From the NCBI RefSeq assembly GCF_900091435.1, contig NZ_FMCS01000014.1, positions 62,001-126,000 on the forward strand: 64,000 nucleotides of DNA, written 5' to 3'. The notes below the pieces were generated by a model. It was not told the origin of the DNA. It did not search any database and was given only the letters and a program-made list of their open reading frames with translations. Position numbers and translations under genes: made by a program. The stretch comes from Micromonospora chaiyaphumensis. GTDB lineage: Bacteria > Actinomycetota > Actinomycetes > Mycobacteriales > Micromonosporaceae. This document shows positions 63,349 to 64,000 of the stretch, one piece after another; position 1 is the first letter of the stretch, and every line of letters begins with the position of its first letter.

Positions 63349-64000
63349 TAGGCGTCCCTCTCAGTAGCGGTTCGATGATCCGGAGCCGCCGCCGGTTCGG
63401 GCGGGGAGGGCTCGGCGGCCCGGGTGCGGGCCGCGTCGGTGGACGGAGCGCCGGCCCGATCCGGGGCGGCGGTGCGGTCGTCGGCCGATCCACCGGTCGC
63501 CGTCGGGGCGGGGCCGCGGCGGTCGGCGGCGGGGTCGGCAGCCGCCGCGGGGGCGGAGTTGCGGCGGTCGGCGGCGTCGCGGGCGCCGTCGCGGCGGCCG
63601 CGCGCGGTGCCGGCCTGGAGCGCGGACATGGCCCGGCGGGCCTCCTCGGGCGGACGGTGCGCCGGGTTGTCCGCGACGACCGGCCGGGGGCGGGCCGCCG
63701 GCCCGCGCCGGCGGACCCGGCGGGGCAGGCCGTCGCCGTCCGCCGGCGTCTCCACGGCCGAGGCACGACCCGCGGGCAGCGGTACGACCGCCGACTCGGG
63801 CCGGTCCCGGCCCGGCCGGGCGGCCCGCGTGCGAGGGACCGTGCCCAGCCGCGTCACCTTGGCCATCCGCCGGTCGTCGCGGCCCGAGGACCCGGCGCCC
63901 GGGCCGGTCGCACCGATCGCGGGTTCGGCGGTGACCAGGTCCGACGGGACGAACACGGCGGCCGTGATCCCGCCGGGCGCGGCCGGCCGCAGCTCGACCC
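63348..64000 (-). CDS. Conservon sensor histidine kinase (CvnA-like), C-terminal part
   Basis: Cut by the window edge. From 64000 leftward the frame begins with VELRPAAPGGITAAVFVPSDLVT, the last strands of an HATPase-like domain as in nitrate/sensor-type CvnA proteins, and then about 200 residues of Arg/Ala/Pro/Asp-rich, disordered tail (RRVRRRGPAARPRPVVADN, RRAMSALQAGTARGRRD). The tail is typical of CvnA and may contact the roadblock protein. The N-terminal membrane sensor and ATPase core lie outside. It is first in the operon with cvnB-cvnC-cvnD type genes. Confidence 0.88.
   Translation of the reverse strand, partial: VELRPAAPGGITAAVFVPSDLVTAEPAIGATGPGAGSSGRDDRRMAKVTRLGTVPRTRAARPGRDRPESAVVPLPAGRASAVETPADGDGLPRRVRRRGPAARPRPVVADNPAHRPPEEARRAMSALQAGTARGRRDGARDAADRRNSAPAAAADPAADRRGPAPTATGGSADDRTAAPDRAGAPSTDAARTRAAEPSPPEPAAAPDHRTATERDA

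Noticed and set aside
1..64000. CRISPR array, transposase, rRNA, or secondary-metabolite gene cluster
   Set aside because: No regular repeat-spacer pattern, DDE motif or ribosomal RNA sequence was seen, and no PKS/NRPS genes are present.

Overview
The window looks like chromosomal DNA of a high-GC actinomycete, most probably Micromonospora or a close Micromonosporaceae relative. The reasons are extreme G/C at third codon positions, frequent GTG starts, many start codons a few bases below a -10-like box, a Cvn-type sensor/GTPase operon, and small proteins typical of this family. The genus is an inference from protein character, not from a marker gene.

Layout. 1-6750: a cut-off gene, a rhodanese, cobD-cobQ (cobalamin), a variant SSB, an HPF/RaiA-like ribosome factor and a hydrolase. 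6900-8440: tRNA-Arg(UCU) followed by the scar of an old integration, with a frameshifted integrase relic, a DUF4240-like gene and two genes broken by TAG codons. 8440-13160: small accessory enzymes (two DHFR-like proteins, GrpB, a hydrolase, a methyltransferase) plus short gene remnants. 13280-16334: an overlapping kinase / degenerate sensor / LuxR-type regulator operon. 16400-27620: lipid acyltransferase, hydrolase, VOC protein, an SCP2-like plus amylo-1,6-glucosidase operon, a CBS protein, a PPOX protein with asd, and a paired M16 peptidase.

27621-28973 holds the most striking regulatory element: a 21-codon leader ORF with Tyr, Trp and Phe codons, an intrinsic terminator and competing stems, directly upstream of a type I DAHP synthase. 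This is an aromatic amino acid attenuator in form. 29000-40850 is rich in small stress-type genes, several behind GNNT-N15/16-GGGTA boxes like those of SigB/SigF sigma factors. It also has an NlpC/P60 hydrolase, a group 2 sigma factor and murQ with its RpiR-family regulator; that regulator's promoter carries a palindromic operator over its -10 box.

41668-53654 is sugar metabolism: an M23 peptidase, an alpha-glucoside type ABC importer with a LacI regulator and a GH13 alpha-glucosidase that seems to start at CTG, then an MFS transporter, xylB-xylA and a divergent ROK regulator with an AT-rich operator between. 53700-57160 has two SpoIIE/PP2C phosphatases and a MarR regulator. 57181-61850 has a priming sugar transferase, a membrane-anchored solute-binding/VWA fusion and a lactonase. 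The window ends inside a conservon (kinase, roadblock, DUF742, GTPase).

No CRISPR array, insertion sequence, rRNA or replication origin was seen.
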